Shown one piece after another: positions 17,022 through 26,075 of a stretch of 40,412 nt of DNA. Below the pieces are notes generated by a model. The model had not been told where the DNA came from, did not search any database, and worked only from the letters and a program-made list of their open reading frames with translations. Made by a program: the position numbers and the translations under genes. The stretch comes from Pseudomonadota bacterium (GTDB lineage: Bacteria > Pseudomonadota > Alphaproteobacteria > Acetobacterales > Acetobacteraceae), in the NCBI GenBank assembly GCA_021807785.1, contig JAKBCO010000002.1, positions 1-40,412 on the forward strand. Direction: 5' to 3'. Positions within the stretch are counted from its first letter, which is position 1. Every line of letters begins with the position of its first letter.

Positions 17022-17410
17022 TCATAGCGGACGGAACATCACCAGCGCATCGACGTCGCCCAGGCTCGGGTGATGGAAGGCGGCTGGCAGGCGGCCGACG
17101 GTGGCGAAGCCCATTGCCTGCCACAGCCGGACCGCGCGCGCGATGCTCGCCCCGGTGGCGCCGGTGGCGGGCATGTAGCCGCAGTCGCAGACATGGGCCC
17201 CGCCACCGGCCTGGTTCGTGCGCGGAGCGTAGGTGCCGAGGATCGGGCCCGCATCCGCGGCGACGGAGGATTCCTTGTCGTAGCCGAACCAGTCGCCGAG
17301 CGCCTCGGCCTTGGTCAGGTTGCGATCACGCGTGTAGGTTTCGCCGGCACGGATCACCGGCCGATAATCGTCCAGATCGCGGGGCGGTGGGCGGGGATTG
17401 GCGGATTCCG
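17022..17410 (-). pseudogene. GNAT-family N-acetyltransferase pseudogene
   Basis: ORF 17022..17357 retains ILGTYAPRTNQAGGGAHVCDCGYM and RAVRLWQAMGFATVGRLPAAFHHPSLGDVDALVMFRPL but lacks the intervening acetyl-CoA-binding segment. An N-terminal continuation (HRPAIWTIIG) sits upstream in another frame. Confidence 0.7.
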
Positions 17411-17490
17411 ACCGGGCTTGCCGTCAGCCAGGATCCTGGCGATGATCGTTTCAAACCATGGGCGCCGCCGCCGCCAACGAGGAGCCGATC

Positions 17491-18138
17491 ATGAGCACGA
17501 GCGCGCCGCGCAGCATCGACTACTATTTCTGGCTGCTCTCCGACTGGGCCTATCTCGGCGGCGTGCGGTTCGCGCAGCTGGCGGTTCGGCACGATCTTGC
17601 CGTCCACCATATCCCGCTGCGGCTGCCGGACGTGTATGCGAGGAGTGGCGGCCTGACGCTGCAGAACCGCGCGTGGCAGCGGCAGGCGTATCGCATCGCC
17701 GAGTTGAAGCGCTGGCGGACCAAGCTTGGTATCGCCGTCAATATCGAGCCCAGGTTCTTTCCCACCGACATCGATCTTGCCTCCTGCATGGTGATCGCCG
17801 CGCAGAACCGCGGCCTTGCCGTGGCCGGTTTGGTGAACGCGATGATGCGGGCGGTGTGGGCGGAGGACCGCGACCTCGCGCAACCCGGGACGCTGGCCGA
17901 GATCGCGTCGGCGCAGGGGCTCGGCGCGGCGGAACTGCTGGGGGAGGCGGGCCTGGAATCCGTGCGCGCGGCCTATCGCGCGAATACCGAGCGCGCGCTC
18001 GATGCCGGGGTGTTCGGCTCGCCTTTCTATCACTTCAACGGCGAACTGTTCTGGGGACAGGACCGGCTGGATATGCTGGAAGATGCGATCGTCGCCACGG
18101 GCAGCCGGGATCTTGGTCGGACGCCCCCGCCGGGATGA
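17491..18138 (+). CDS. DsbA-family / 2-hydroxychromene-2-carboxylate isomerase-like protein
   Basis: MSTSAPRSIDYYFWLLSDWAYLGGVRFAQLAVRHDLAVHHIPLRLPDVYARSGG ... GVFGSPFYHFNGELFWGQDRLDMLEDAI: typical HCCA isomerase N- and C-terminal motifs. Confidence 0.8.
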   Translation: MSTSAPRSIDYYFWLLSDWAYLGGVRFAQLAVRHDLAVHHIPLRLPDVYARSGGLTLQNRAWQRQAYRIAELKRWRTKLGIAVNIEPRFFPTDIDLASCMVIAAQNRGLAVAGLVNAMMRAVWAEDRDLAQPGTLAEIASAQGLGAAELLGEAGLESVRAAYRANTERALDAGVFGSPFYHFNGELFWGQDRLDMLEDAIVATGSRDLGRTPPPG

Positions 18139-18254
18139 GGCGGCCGAGCGTCCTGCGCCACCTGAGGCAACCGCGATCGCGAGCCAGGATGTCCAGTCAG
18201 CCGTGGCCCCAGGAAGCTGGGCAGAACAGCCGCCCGGTAGGTTGAACCGCGCGG

Positions 18255-18317
18255 AGCTTTCTGGCGGCCGTCAACCTCGCCGCAAGCGCGATCTGGCTCG
18301 ATTGACGACAGGGCCCG
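18255..18317 (+). mobile_element. 3'-end scar of a second IS5-type element
   Basis: SFLAAVNLAASAIWLD* followed by gattgacgacagggccc. Closely resembles 16936-16994 (NFLAGIELAATAIGLD* + gattgacggcaaggctc), same orientation. Confidence 0.65.
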
Positions 18318-18325
18318 GTTCGCCG

Positions 18326-19210
18326 TCAGCCCGCCGCGGCGGCCGCCAGCTCCCGCAACCGCGCCGCACCGGCGGCCCCTTTCAGCGCGTCGCGCCAGGC
18401 GCTTTCGGCGACCCGCTGATGGGCGCTCACCGCGTCATCGGCGCTGGTCACCATCGCCACCCCGGTGGGCGCGCCCGGCGTGGTTTCCGGGCGGAACGGG
18501 TTGATCGCCAGGGTCACTTTCTCGCGTCCGCGCAGCAGGGTGAAGCGGGTGGTGGGTTCGGCGCCGGCGAGCAGGCCGAATTGCAGCCCCATCGGCTCGG
18601 CCTCCATCAGCGCGGCCATGTTCTCGATCTCGGTGGCCGCCACCTGCCGGCCGATCCGCCGCACCCGGTCGGAGACCGCCATGCCGCCGGTGATGCCCTG
18701 TTCGAGCAGCCGGCGCACGTCGGTGATGCTCACCATGCAGATGATGTTCGGCCGGCGCAGCTGATAGAGCCGCTTGCGCGCGGCCAGCACGCCCAGCACC
18801 TGTTCGCCCTGGCTGTGCATGGCGGCGCGCTCGGCGCCCGCGCGCTCGGCCAACTCGTCGAACGCCTCGGCCAGCGCCAGATCCACCGCCTCGGAGGTGG
18901 TGAGGTAGTTGAGCGGCCCCAGGATCTCCAGGATCTGGTCGGTGGCTTCCTCGAGCTGGCGCAGCCGCTCGAAATAGCCCACCGCGCGACTATAGTACTC
19001 GATGCCGATGCCCAGCAGCGACAGCGGCGAGATTTTCAGCAGCTCGGCCAGGCGCTTGATGGTGTCGAGCTTGATGACATCGCCTTTTTCGTAGCGATAG
19101 AGCGCGGCGCGGGAGACGCCGAGTCGAGCCGCGATTTCCTCCGCGCGCATCCCGGATTCCAGCCGGAAGGCACGCAGCTGCTGGCCGATTTCATTGAAGC
19201 GCATCGACAT
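18326..19210 (-). CDS. XRE-family transcriptional regulator with C-terminal ligand-type domain
   Basis: MSMRFNEIGQQLRAFRLESGMRAEEIAARLGVSRAALYRYEKGDVIKLDTIKRLAELLKISPLSLL is a classic Cro/CI HTH. Confidence 0.88.
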   Translation of the reverse strand: MSMRFNEIGQQLRAFRLESGMRAEEIAARLGVSRAALYRYEKGDVIKLDTIKRLAELLKISPLSLLGIGIEYYSRAVGYFERLRQLEEATDQILEILGPLNYLTTSEAVDLALAEAFDELAERAGAERAAMHSQGEQVLGVLAARKRLYQLRRPNIICMVSITDVRRLLEQGITGGMAVSDRVRRIGRQVAATEIENMAALMEAEPMGLQFGLLAGAEPTTRFTLLRGREKVTLAINPFRPETTPGAPTGVAMVTSADDAVSAHQRVAESAWRDALKGAAGAARLRELAAAAAG

Positions 19211-19359
19211 CGCCGAGCCCTGTCCCGATGGTTGTAGCGACGCCCGGCGTGACCGCCGGGCCATGGCCCGCCACCTTAACCATCCGCAGGCGCGCTGGCA
19301 ATGGACAATCGCACCCGGTGCGACCCGTCTCTCCCGGCGGCGCCGCGCTCAGAACCCGG

Positions 19360-20244
19360 TTATTTGCCGTCCCGGATCGAGAAATGACCCAGCCGTTCGA
19401 TCGCCTTGATCAGCGCCGAATGGTCCTGCTCGCCCTCGCCATGCGCCGCGCAGGAGGACATCAGCTGCTGGGCGATCGCGGTGTTGGGCAGCGACAGGTT
19501 GAGCGCCCGGGCCGAGGCCAGCGCCAGATTCAAATCCTTCTGGTGCAGCCGGATACGGAACCCCGGATCGAACGTGCCCTGGATCATGCGCTCGGCGTGC
19601 AGCTCCAGGATGCGCGAGGCGGCGAACCCGCCCGAGATCGCCTGGCGCACCTTGGCCGGGTCGGCGCCGGCGCGGGCGGCGAAGACCAGCGCCTCCGATA
19701 CCGCCTGGATGTTCAGCGCGACGATGATCTGGTTGGCGACCTTGCAGGTCTGCCCCGCCCCCACCGGGCCGACATGGGTGATGTTCTTGCCCATCACCTC
19801 GAACAGCGGCTTCGCGCGGGCGAAGCCGGCCTCGGTCCCGCCGGCCATGATGGTCAGCGCCGCGTTCTTCGCCCCCACCTCGCCGCCGGAGACCGGGGCA
19901 TCGACATACTCGCAGCCGAGCGCGGCGATCTTCTCCGCGAACGCCTTGGTCTCGATCGGGCTGATCGAGGACATGTCGATCACCAGCGAGCCGGGCTTCA
20001 GGCCGGCCGCGGCCCCGCCGGCGCCGAACAGCGCCGCCTCGACGTCCTGGGTATCGGGCACCATCAGGATCACCACCTCGGAGGCGGCGGCGACCGCCTC
20101 GGAGCTGGGCAGCACGGTGGCGGCGGCGCGGAGCTCCGCGGTCAGGCTGGCCCGCTCGGGCACCGCGAGCGTGTGGCCGGCGGCCTTCAGGTTGAGCGCC
20201 ATGGGGCGGCCCATGATGCCGAGGCCGATGAAACCGATCTTCAT
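19360..20244 (-). CDS. glxR: 2-hydroxy-3-oxopropionate (tartronate semialdehyde) reductase
   Basis: MKIGFIGLGIMGRPMALNLKAAGH, VDAPVSGGEVGAKNAALTIMAGG, GAGQTCKVANQIIVALNIQAVSEAL: beta-hydroxyacid dehydrogenase motifs. Adjacent to hyi. Confidence 0.88.
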   Translation of the reverse strand: MKIGFIGLGIMGRPMALNLKAAGHTLAVPERASLTAELRAAATVLPSSEAVAAASEVVILMVPDTQDVEAALFGAGGAAAGLKPGSLVIDMSSISPIETKAFAEKIAALGCEYVDAPVSGGEVGAKNAALTIMAGGTEAGFARAKPLFEVMGKNITHVGPVGAGQTCKVANQIIVALNIQAVSEALVFAARAGADPAKVRQAISGGFAASRILELHAERMIQGTFDPGFRIRLHQKDLNLALASARALNLSLPNTAIAQQLMSSCAAHGEGEQDHSALIKAIERLGHFSIRDGK

Positions 20245-20275
20245 GCGCGGATATCTCCTGTTCGGGACGAAACGG

Positions 20276-21055
20276 TCAGGCGGCGAAGCGCTTGATCCAG
20301 GAAAGCCCGGCCACGGTGTCCCCGGCCGGACGGTATTCGCAGCCGACCCAGCCCGCGTAGCCCAGCGCGTCCATCCGCGCGAACACGTAGTCCCAGGCGA
20401 TCTCGCCGGTCCCGGGCTCGTTTCGGGCCGGCACGTCGGCGATCTGCGTATGCACGATCAGCGGCAGATGGAGCTCCATCCGCTTGGTGATGTCGCCCTC
20501 GGTCACCTGGACATGGTAGAGGTCGAATTGCAGCCCGATGCGATCGCGCCCGATCGCCTCCACCACCGCCGCGCCCTGCGCCTGGGTGTTGAGGAAATAG
20601 CCCGGCATGTCGCGGTGGTTGATCGGCTCGATCGCGAGCTTCACCCCCGCCGCGGCGGCCTGCTCGGCGGCCCAGGCGAGGTTGGCGGCGTAGCAGGCGG
20701 CGGCGGTGACCGGGGCGGTGCCGGCGGGCGGGATGCCGGCCATGCAATGCACCAGCCGCCCGCCCAGCGCCGCGGCATAGTCCAGGGCGCGGGCGACGCC
20801 GTCGCGGAACTCGGACTGCCGCCCGGGCAGGGAGGCGAGGCCGCGCTCGCCCTTGGCCCAGTCGCCGGGGGGCATGTTGAACAGCGCCAGGGTCAGCCCG
20901 TTGGCGTCCAGGCGGCGGCGGATCTCGACCGCCGGGTGGTCATAGGGGAACAGGAACTCCACGCCCTTGAACCCGGCCCGGGCGGCGGCGTCGAACCGGT
21001 CGAGGAACGGCACCTCGTTGAACATCATGGACAGGTTGGCGGCGAAGCGTGGCAT
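20276..21055 (-). CDS. hyi: Hydroxypyruvate isomerase
   Basis: MPRFAANLSMMFNEVPFLDRFDAAARAGFKGVEFLFPYDH ... FNMPPGDWAKGERGLASLPGR: Hyi signatures. Confidence 0.9.
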   Translation of the reverse strand: MPRFAANLSMMFNEVPFLDRFDAAARAGFKGVEFLFPYDHPAVEIRRRLDANGLTLALFNMPPGDWAKGERGLASLPGRQSEFRDGVARALDYAAALGGRLVHCMAGIPPAGTAPVTAAACYAANLAWAAEQAAAAGVKLAIEPINHRDMPGYFLNTQAQGAAVVEAIGRDRIGLQFDLYHVQVTEGDITKRMELHLPLIVHTQIADVPARNEPGTGEIAWDYVFARMDALGYAGWVGCEYRPAGDTVAGLSWIKRFAA

Positions 21056-21114
21056 CGGTTCCTCCCGGCGCGGGAGCCTTCCCCGGCGCGGTGCGGGGCG
21101 GCTACGATGCGGCG

Positions 21115-22197
21115 GTGCTTACGCCCACCCCGCCGGTCTGCAAAGACTCCCCCAGCCTGGAACGCGCCCTGCTCTGGCTGCTGCTGGGCGCGCTCGGTGC
21201 CGGCTGCGCGCTGGTGCTGCTGCCGTTCCTGTCCGCCCTGCTGTGGGCCGGCATCCTGGTGTTCACCACCTGGCCGGTGTTCGCCGCGCTGCGCCGGGTA
21301 ATCGGTGGCCCCGCCGCGGGGCTGGCGATGGTGGCGCTGGCCGCGGTGGTGATCGTGGTTCCGATCGTGCTCGCCGCGCCGGCGGGAGAGGCCAGCGCGG
21401 CCCAGCTGCGCGCCGCCGCGCTGGCGGGCTTGGCCGCCGGCCTGCCGCCGGCGCCGGACTGGGTGCGCGCGCTGCCGGTGCTGGGCGGCGCGCTGTCGGA
21501 TGCGTGGAACCGCTGGGCGGTGGATATCTCGGCGGCGCTGGCGGCGCTGCAACCCTATTTCGGGCTGGCGCTGGAGGCGGCGCTGCGGCTCCTGCTCAGC
21601 ATCGCCGGCGGGGTGCTGATGTTCGGCTTCGCCCTGTTCGTGGCGTTCTTCTTCTATTTGCACGGCGAGGCGCTGGCGGCCGGCCTGGTGCGACTCGGCG
21701 CGCGCATCGGCGGGCCAGGGGCGGCCCGGCTGCTGGCGCTGACCGGCGCCACGGTGCGGGGCGTGGTGCTGGGGCTGATCGGAACCGCGCTGATCCAGGG
21801 GCTGCTGATGGCGGCCGGCCTGGCGCTGGCCGGGGTGCCACGCCCGATGCTGCTCGGGGTGGTCACCGGCCTGCTCGCGCTGCTGCCTGTGGGCGCGCCG
21901 CTGGTCTGGATTCCGGCCGCACTCTGGCTGCTGGCCCGCGGCGCGCCCGGCCATGCCGCGTTCCTGGCGCTGTGGGGCCTGGTCGCGGTGGGCGGCGCCG
22001 ATCAGGTGATCCGCCCCTGGTTCATTGCCCGCGGCGCCGCCCTGCCGTATCTGCTGAGCGTGCTCGGCGTGCTGGGGGGTGCGCTCGGGTTCGGCCTGCT
22101 TGGCATCTTCCTGGGGCCGGTCCTGCTGGGCGTGGGTTACACGCTGGTGCTGGACTGGAGCCGGGGGGCCGGGTTCACCGCGTCCGAGGTTCGATGA
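21115..22197 (+). CDS. AI-2E family transporter (PerM-like membrane protein)
   Basis: GTG start at 21115. Multiple TM segments; LLALTGATVRGVVLGLIGTALIQGLLMAAGLALAGVPRPMLLGVVTGLLALLPVGAPLVW is typical of the family. Confidence 0.82.
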   Translation: MLTPTPPVCKDSPSLERALLWLLLGALGAGCALVLLPFLSALLWAGILVFTTWPVFAALRRVIGGPAAGLAMVALAAVVIVVPIVLAAPAGEASAAQLRAAALAGLAAGLPPAPDWVRALPVLGGALSDAWNRWAVDISAALAALQPYFGLALEAALRLLLSIAGGVLMFGFALFVAFFFYLHGEALAAGLVRLGARIGGPGAARLLALTGATVRGVVLGLIGTALIQGLLMAAGLALAGVPRPMLLGVVTGLLALLPVGAPLVWIPAALWLLARGAPGHAAFLALWGLVAVGGADQVIRPWFIARGAALPYLLSVLGVLGGALGFGLLGIFLGPVLLGVGYTLVLDWSRGAGFTASEVR

Positions 22198-23177
22198 TCG
22201 TCTTCATCCTCGCCCGCCTCTTGCAGGCGATCCCGGTCCTGATCGCGGTCGGCGTGATCGCGTTCGCCATGTTCCGCTACGTGGGCGACCCGATCGGGGC
22301 GATGCTGGGGCAGGATTATTCCGATGCCCACCGCGCCGAGCTGATGCACAAGCTGGGGCTGGACCAGCCCGCCTATGTGCAGTTCTTCCGCTTCCTCTGG
22401 AACGCCCTGCACGGCAATTTCGGCATCAGCTACCGGGTGGGCGAGCCGGTGGCCACGCTGTTCGCCCAGCGCCTGCCGGCCACCCTGGAACTCGCGATCA
22501 CCGCCACCGTGCTGGCGGTGCTGGTGGCGATCCCGGCCGGCGTCTATGCCGGCATCTGGCCGCGATCATGGGTCTCGCGCGCGTTGATGGTGGGCAGCCT
22601 GCTCGGCGTGTCGCTGCCCACCTTCCTGATCGGCGTGCTGCTGATCCTCGCCTTCTCGGTGCAGCTGGGCTGGCTACCCAGTTTCGGGCGCGGCCATGTG
22701 GTGCATCTGGGGTTCTGGACCACCGGGTTTCTCACCCTCTCCGGGCTGCGCGCGCTGGTGCTGCCGGCGATCACGCTCGGGATGTTCGAGCTCACCCTCA
22801 TCATGCGGCTGGTGCGCGCCGAGATGCTGGAAGTGCTGCGCTCGGACTACATCAAGTTCGCCCGCGCGCGCGGGCTGCGGGCCCGGACCATCTATTTCGG
22901 CCATGCGCTGAAGAACACGCTGGTGCCGGTCATCACCATCATCGGGCTGCAACTCGGCGGGGTGGTGGCCTATTCGGTGGTGACCGAAACGGTCTTCCAA
23001 TGGCCCGGGGTGGGGCTGCTGTTCATCCAGTCGGTGGCGGCGGCCGATATCCCGGTGATGGCGGCCTATTTGTTGCTTGTCGGCGTGGTGTTCGTAACCA
23101 TCAACCTGGTGGTGGACTTGTTATATTACGCGGTCGATCCCCGCCTGCGAGTGGAACGCCCGGGGCACGGGCGATGA
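22194..23177 (+). CDS. Dpp/Opp-type ABC transporter permease (DppB-like)
   Basis: MIVFILARLLQAIPVLIAVGVIAFAMFRYVGDP...YIKFARARGLRARTIYFGHALKNTLVPVITIIGLQLGGVVAYSVVTETVFQWPGVG. ATGA overlap with upstream stop. Confidence 0.92.
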   Translation: MIVFILARLLQAIPVLIAVGVIAFAMFRYVGDPIGAMLGQDYSDAHRAELMHKLGLDQPAYVQFFRFLWNALHGNFGISYRVGEPVATLFAQRLPATLELAITATVLAVLVAIPAGVYAGIWPRSWVSRALMVGSLLGVSLPTFLIGVLLILAFSVQLGWLPSFGRGHVVHLGFWTTGFLTLSGLRALVLPAITLGMFELTLIMRLVRAEMLEVLRSDYIKFARARGLRARTIYFGHALKNTLVPVITIIGLQLGGVVAYSVVTETVFQWPGVGLLFIQSVAAADIPVMAAYLLLVGVVFVTINLVVDLLYYAVDPRLRVERPGHGR

Positions 23178-24091
23178 GCGCCACCGCGATGAGCGCCACC
23201 CTGGCCCGCTGGCGTGACAGCGATCTCTGGCACAGCTTCACCCATTCCCCGGTGGCGCTCGGCGCGACCCTGCTCGCGGCGGTGTTCTTCGTCGGCGCCT
23301 TCGGCGCGCCCTGGATCGCGCCGCATGATCCGTTCAACATCGCCTCCCTCAGCCTGCTCAACAGCTTCCGCCACCCGTTCGCCTCCTGGACCTACCCGCT
23401 CGGTACCGACGAACAGGGGCGCGACATGCTGTCGGCGATCATGTTCGGCACCAGGGTCAGCCTGCTGGTCGGCGCCGCCGCGGTGATCTTCGCGCTGGTC
23501 GCCGGGGTCGGCATCGGCCTCGTCGCCGGCTACGCGGGCGGCTGGCTGGACGGGCTGCTGATGCGCATCGCCGACATTCAGCTCACCTTTCCCGCCATCC
23601 TGATGGCGCTGCTCATCGACGGCGTGTTCAGCGCCCTGGTCCCGCGCGACCGCCACGATTCGGTGCAGATCTACGTGATCGTGCTGGCGATCGGCATCTC
23701 CCGCTGGCCGCAGTTCGCGCGCGTGGTGCGCGGCTCCACCCTGGTGGAGCGCGGCAAGGATTACGTCGCCGCGGCGCGGGTGATCGGCATCGGCCGCGGG
23801 CGCATCCTGCTCGGCCATATCCTGCCCAACGTGCTGGGGCCGGTGCTGGTGATCGGCACCCTGACGCTCGGGCTGGCCATCCTCGACGAGGCGACCTTGT
23901 CCTTCCTCGGCGTCGGGCTGCCGCAGACGCAGCCCTCGCTGGGGACGCTGATCCGCATCGGCGATGATTTCCTGTTCTCCGGGCAGTGGTGGGTGACGGT
24001 CTTTCCCGGCGTCGCGCTGATGCTGCTGGTGCTGGCGATCAACCTGTTGGGCGACTGGCTGCGCGATGCGCTGAACCCGAGGCTCCGATGA
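23174..24091 (+). CDS. Dpp/Opp-type ABC transporter permease (DppC-like)
   Basis: YPLGTDEQGRDMLSAIMFGTRVSLLVGAAAV...DYVAAARVIGIGRGRILLGHILPNVLGPVLVIGTLTLGLAILDEATLSFLGVGLPQTQPSLGTLI. Confidence 0.92.
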   Translation: MSATAMSATLARWRDSDLWHSFTHSPVALGATLLAAVFFVGAFGAPWIAPHDPFNIASLSLLNSFRHPFASWTYPLGTDEQGRDMLSAIMFGTRVSLLVGAAAVIFALVAGVGIGLVAGYAGGWLDGLLMRIADIQLTFPAILMALLIDGVFSALVPRDRHDSVQIYVIVLAIGISRWPQFARVVRGSTLVERGKDYVAAARVIGIGRGRILLGHILPNVLGPVLVIGTLTLGLAILDEATLSFLGVGLPQTQPSLGTLIRIGDDFLFSGQWWVTVFPGVALMLLVLAINLLGDWLRDALNPRLR

Positions 24092-25053
24092 GCGCCCCGC
24101 TGCTGGGGGTGGCCGACCTGACCGTGGAGTTCCCCACCCGCCGCGGCATCTTGCGGGCGCTGGACGCGGTCTCCTTCGCCATCGCGCCAGGCGAGATCCT
24201 GGGCATGGTCGGCGAGAGCGGGGCCGGCAAGTCGCTGACCGGGGCGGCGATCATCGGCCTGCTCGCACCCCCCGGACGCATTGCCGGCGGCGAGGTGCGG
24301 CTGGAAGGGGCGCGCATCGACCACCTGCCCGCCGAGGCGATGCGGCGCATCCGCGGCCGGCGCATCGGCGCGATCTTCCAGGACCCGCTCACCACCCTCA
24401 ACCCGCTCTACACCATCGGCCGGCAGCTGACCGAGACCATCCGCACCCATCTGCCGATGTCGGCCGCCGAAGCCCGCACGCGCGCGATCCGCTGGCTGGA
24501 CGAGGTGGGGATTCCCGCCGCCGCCCGCCGGATCGATGCCTATCCGCACGAATTTTCCGGCGGGCAGCGCCAGCGGGTGGTGATCGCGCTGGCGCTGTGC
24601 GCCGAGCCGCGGCTGGTGATCGCCGACGAACCCACCACCGCGCTCGATGTCTCGATCCAGGCGCAGATCATCGCCCTGCTGAAGCGGCTGGCGCGCGAGC
24701 ACGGCACGGCGGTCCTGCTGATCACCCACGATATGGGCGTGATCGCCGAGACCGCGGATCGCGTCGCGGTGATGTATGCCGGGCGGATCGCCGAGATCGG
24801 CCCGGTGGCCGAGGTGATCCGCGCGCCCGCCCACCCCTATACCGAAGGGCTGATGGCCTCGATCCCGCCGCTCGAACATCGGCTGGAACGGCTGGCGCAG
24901 ATCGAGGGCGCGATGCCGCGGTTGAACGCCATCCCCGATGGCTGCGCCTTCCACCCGCGCTGCCCGCGCGCCATCGACCGCTGCCGGGGCGAACGCCCCG
25001 CACTCACCCCGGCCGGCGCCACGATGGCCGCCTGTCTGCTCGCCCATGCCTGA
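24088..25053 (+). CDS. Dpp/Opp-type ABC transporter ATP-binding protein (DppD-like)
   Basis: Walker A GESGAGKS, signature FSGGQRQRVVIALALCAEPRLVIADEPTTALDV, C-terminal oligopeptide motif CAFHPRCPRA. ATGA overlap. Confidence 0.93.
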   Translation: MSAPLLGVADLTVEFPTRRGILRALDAVSFAIAPGEILGMVGESGAGKSLTGAAIIGLLAPPGRIAGGEVRLEGARIDHLPAEAMRRIRGRRIGAIFQDPLTTLNPLYTIGRQLTETIRTHLPMSAAEARTRAIRWLDEVGIPAAARRIDAYPHEFSGGQRQRVVIALALCAEPRLVIADEPTTALDVSIQAQIIALLKRLAREHGTAVLLITHDMGVIAETADRVAVMYAGRIAEIGPVAEVIRAPAHPYTEGLMASIPPLEHRLERLAQIEGAMPRLNAIPDGCAFHPRCPRAIDRCRGERPALTPAGATMAACLLAHA

Positions 25054-26023
25054 GCCGCTGCTTCGCCTCGCCGGCGTCACCCGCCGCTTCGATGTCTCGC
25101 GCCCCACCCTGCAACGCTGGCTGGCGCGCGAAAGGCGCCAGTTCCTGCGCGCGGTCGATGACGTGTCCTTCGCCATTCCCGCCGGCACCACCCTGTCGCT
25201 GGTGGGTGAATCGGGCTGCGGCAAATCCACCGTGGCGCGGCTGGCGGTGGGGCTGCTGGCGCCGTCGGCGGGCGAGATCCAGTTCGATGGCCAGCCGCTT
25301 GCGGCGGCCCGCGCCGATCCGGGCCAGCGGCGGCGGATGAACATGATCTTCCAGGACCCTTATGCCTCGCTCAACCCGCGCTGGCGGGTGCGCGACATCA
25401 TCGCCGAGCCGCTGCGCGCCTTCGGCATCGGTGCCGATGTGCCGGGCCGGGTGGCCGAGCTGCTGGGCCAGGTGGGGCTCGCCGGGGCAGACGGCGAACG
25501 CTTCCCGCACGAGTTCTCGGGCGGACAGCGCCAGCGCATCTCGATCGCCCGGGCGCTGGCCGCGGCGCCATCCCTGCTGGTCTGCGACGAGCCGACCAGT
25601 GCGCTGGATGTTTCGGTGCAGGCGCAGATCCTCAACCTGATGCGCGATCTCCAGCAGCTGCTGGGGCTGACCTATCTTTTCATCAGCCACAACCTGGCGG
25701 TGGTACGGCATATGTCGGACCGGCTGGGGGTGATGTATCTCGGCCGGGTGGTGGAGCTGGGGCCGGCCGATGAGGTCTTCGCCGCGCCACGCCATCCCTA
25801 CACCCGGCTGCTGCTGGAGGCCGTTCCGGACCTCGAACGGGTCGGCAGCGCCCGCACCCCGGTCGGCGGCGAGGTGCCGAGCCCGATCGACCCGCCGCCC
25901 GGCTGCTCATTCCATCCGCGCTGCCCGCTTGCGGTGGACCGCTGCCGGGTGGAACAGCCGCCGGTGCGCAAGCTCGGCGCGGTGGAGGTGGCCTGCCATC
26001 TCGCGGAGGCGGGCGCCGATTGA
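25046..26023 (+). CDS. Dpp/Opp-type ABC transporter ATP-binding protein (DppF-like)
   Basis: Walker A GESGCGKS, signature [44 protein letters not shown]-terminal CSFHPRCPLA. Confidence 0.93.
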   Translation: MPEPLLRLAGVTRRFDVSRPTLQRWLARERRQFLRAVDDVSFAIPAGTTLSLVGESGCGKSTVARLAVGLLAPSAGEIQFDGQPLAAARADPGQRRRMNMIFQDPYASLNPRWRVRDIIAEPLRAFGIGADVPGRVAELLGQVGLAGADGERFPHEFSGGQRQRISIARALAAAPSLLVCDEPTSALDVSVQAQILNLMRDLQQLLGLTYLFISHNLAVVRHMSDRLGVMYLGRVVELGPADEVFAAPRHPYTRLLLEAVPDLERVGSARTPVGGEVPSPIDPPPGCSFHPRCPLAVDRCRVEQPPVRKLGAVEVACHLAEAGAD

Positions 26024-26075
26024 CCGCGCCCCGCGCCCGCCGCAGCCTTCCCCCACAGCAACAGGACCGCGCAGC

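Noticed and set aside
23117-23129. ttgttatattacg AT-rich motif similar to the 10403 palindrome
   Set aside because: Lies inside the dppB coding sequence (DLLYYAVDP) and is explained by codons; not a convincing promoter.
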